Source: Mollicutes bacterium (GTDB taxonomy: Bacteria > Bacillota_I > Bacilli_A > Izemoplasmatales > Izemoplasmataceae). From it: 50,456 bases of DNA. This document shows, piece by piece, positions 50,261 through 50,456 of the stretch. Each line of letters opens with the position of its first letter. Positions within the stretch are counted from its first letter, which is position 1. The stretch is taken from NCBI GenBank assembly GCA_003558105.1, contig PWMS01000088.1, positions 1-50,456 of the forward strand, in the 5' to 3' direction. A program made the position numbers and the translations under genes. Below the pieces are notes generated by a model. It did not search any database and was not told the origin of the DNA. It was given only the letters and a program-made list of their open reading frames with translations.

Positions 50261-50456
50261 ATGCTCGTGACCCTTTTAACGATCCTATACTATATCTTAC
50301 AAATATATTTTTACATCTTGATTGGCTATGTGCTCCTCTCTTGGGTACCTGAACTTAGGGAAAGTAAATTTTATTATTACCTTCATTTGATCGCCAATCC
50401 ATACATGCGTTTATTCCGTGGCTTCCTCGTTTTTGGCGGGATGGACTTCACCCCGA
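50261..50456 (+). CDS. yggT: YggT family membrane protein, N-terminal part, cut by window end
   Basis: At least 65 residues are present and the frame is open to the edge. A first membrane helix (LLTILYYILQIYFYILIGY) is followed by LLSWVPELRESKFYYYL, IANPYMRLFRGF and GGMDFTP, which match the YggT repeat pattern SWxPxxR...PxLxxFR...DxSP. YggT proteins are small two-helix or four-helix membrane proteins of the ylm/division cluster with an unclear role, possibly in osmotic balance or division. AAGGAG precedes ATG 50261, overlapping the sepF end. Confidence 0.88.
   Translation, partial: MLVTLLTILYYILQIYFYILIGYVLLSWVPELRESKFYYYLHLIANPYMRLFRGFLVFGGMDFTP

Noticed and set aside
1-50456. Alternative genetic code with TGA as tryptophan
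   Set aside because: TGA ends mutS2, ruvB and other genes at normal lengths, and tryptophans in motifs such as WCGPC are TGG.

Overview
The window is a dense chromosomal segment of a low-to-moderate GC member of the Bacillota. It most resembles a free-living Mollicute of the Acholeplasmatales or Izemoplasmatales kind. The RNase P RNA is of the Firmicutes B type and strong AAGGAGG ribosome binding sites are common. TGA serves as an ordinary stop (mutS2, ruvB, the CPBP-like gene) while tryptophan is TGG, so this is not a code-4 mycoplasma. The ftsZ-yggS-sepF-yggT cluster stands alone, with no ftsA, mur or mraY genes beside it. The taxon is inferred from content only.

Layout. 1-5.4 kb: tail of an EAL protein, a phospholipid-head-group enzyme, two divergent small methyltransferase-like genes, feoAB and a cation exchanger. 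5.4-8.5 kb: guanine-type purine riboswitch with an AzgA permease, then a uracil permease. 8.6-11.6 kb (minus strand): DUF1295, a DAK2-DegV fusion and DUF2177. 11.7-13.9 kb: a frameshifted Ohr gene and a DUF1576 gene with a small partner. 13.9-17.6 kb: rnhC facing away from mutS2, then trxA. 17.7-26.5 kb: truB, ribF, a CPBP-like protein, rpsO, an AI-2E family exporter, an amidohydrolase, DUF2179, pnp and rnpB. 26.6-32.7 kb: an AraC/GyrI-type regulator, lepA, hemW, xerD and deoB. 32.7-39.1 kb (minus strand): two adjacent giant coiled-coil genes of unknown function. 39.2-41.3 kb: ruvB-queA. 41.3-42.5 kb (minus strand): a three-gene SHOCT-like/DUF2089 operon. 42.7-48.1 kb: a 2-hydroxyacyl-CoA dehydratase-activase system and tgt. 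48.1 kb to end: ftsZ, yggS, sepF and the start of yggT.

Most of the window is housekeeping: RNA processing and modification (pnp, rnpB, truB, queA, tgt, rnhC), translation (rpsO, lepA), recombination (mutS2, ruvB, xerD), nucleobase uptake and nucleoside salvage (AzgA, UraA, deoB), iron uptake and division. The most unusual content is (i) the pair of cysteine-free coiled-coil proteins of 1163 and 960 residues in one operon; (ii) three conserved genes (truB, hemW, the dehydratase activase) each cut by a single in-frame TAA, always as T-TAA-A, plus a one-base frameshift in ohr; (iii) the SHOCT-like/DUF2089 operon behind an inverted repeat over its own promoter; (iv) palindromes inside the ftsZ and rnhC/mutS2 promoters; and (v) two nicotianamine-synthase-like small methyltransferases beside feoAB. 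No tRNA, rRNA, CRISPR array, insertion sequence or prophage was seen, and no stretch over 300 bases lacks a gene or structured RNA.
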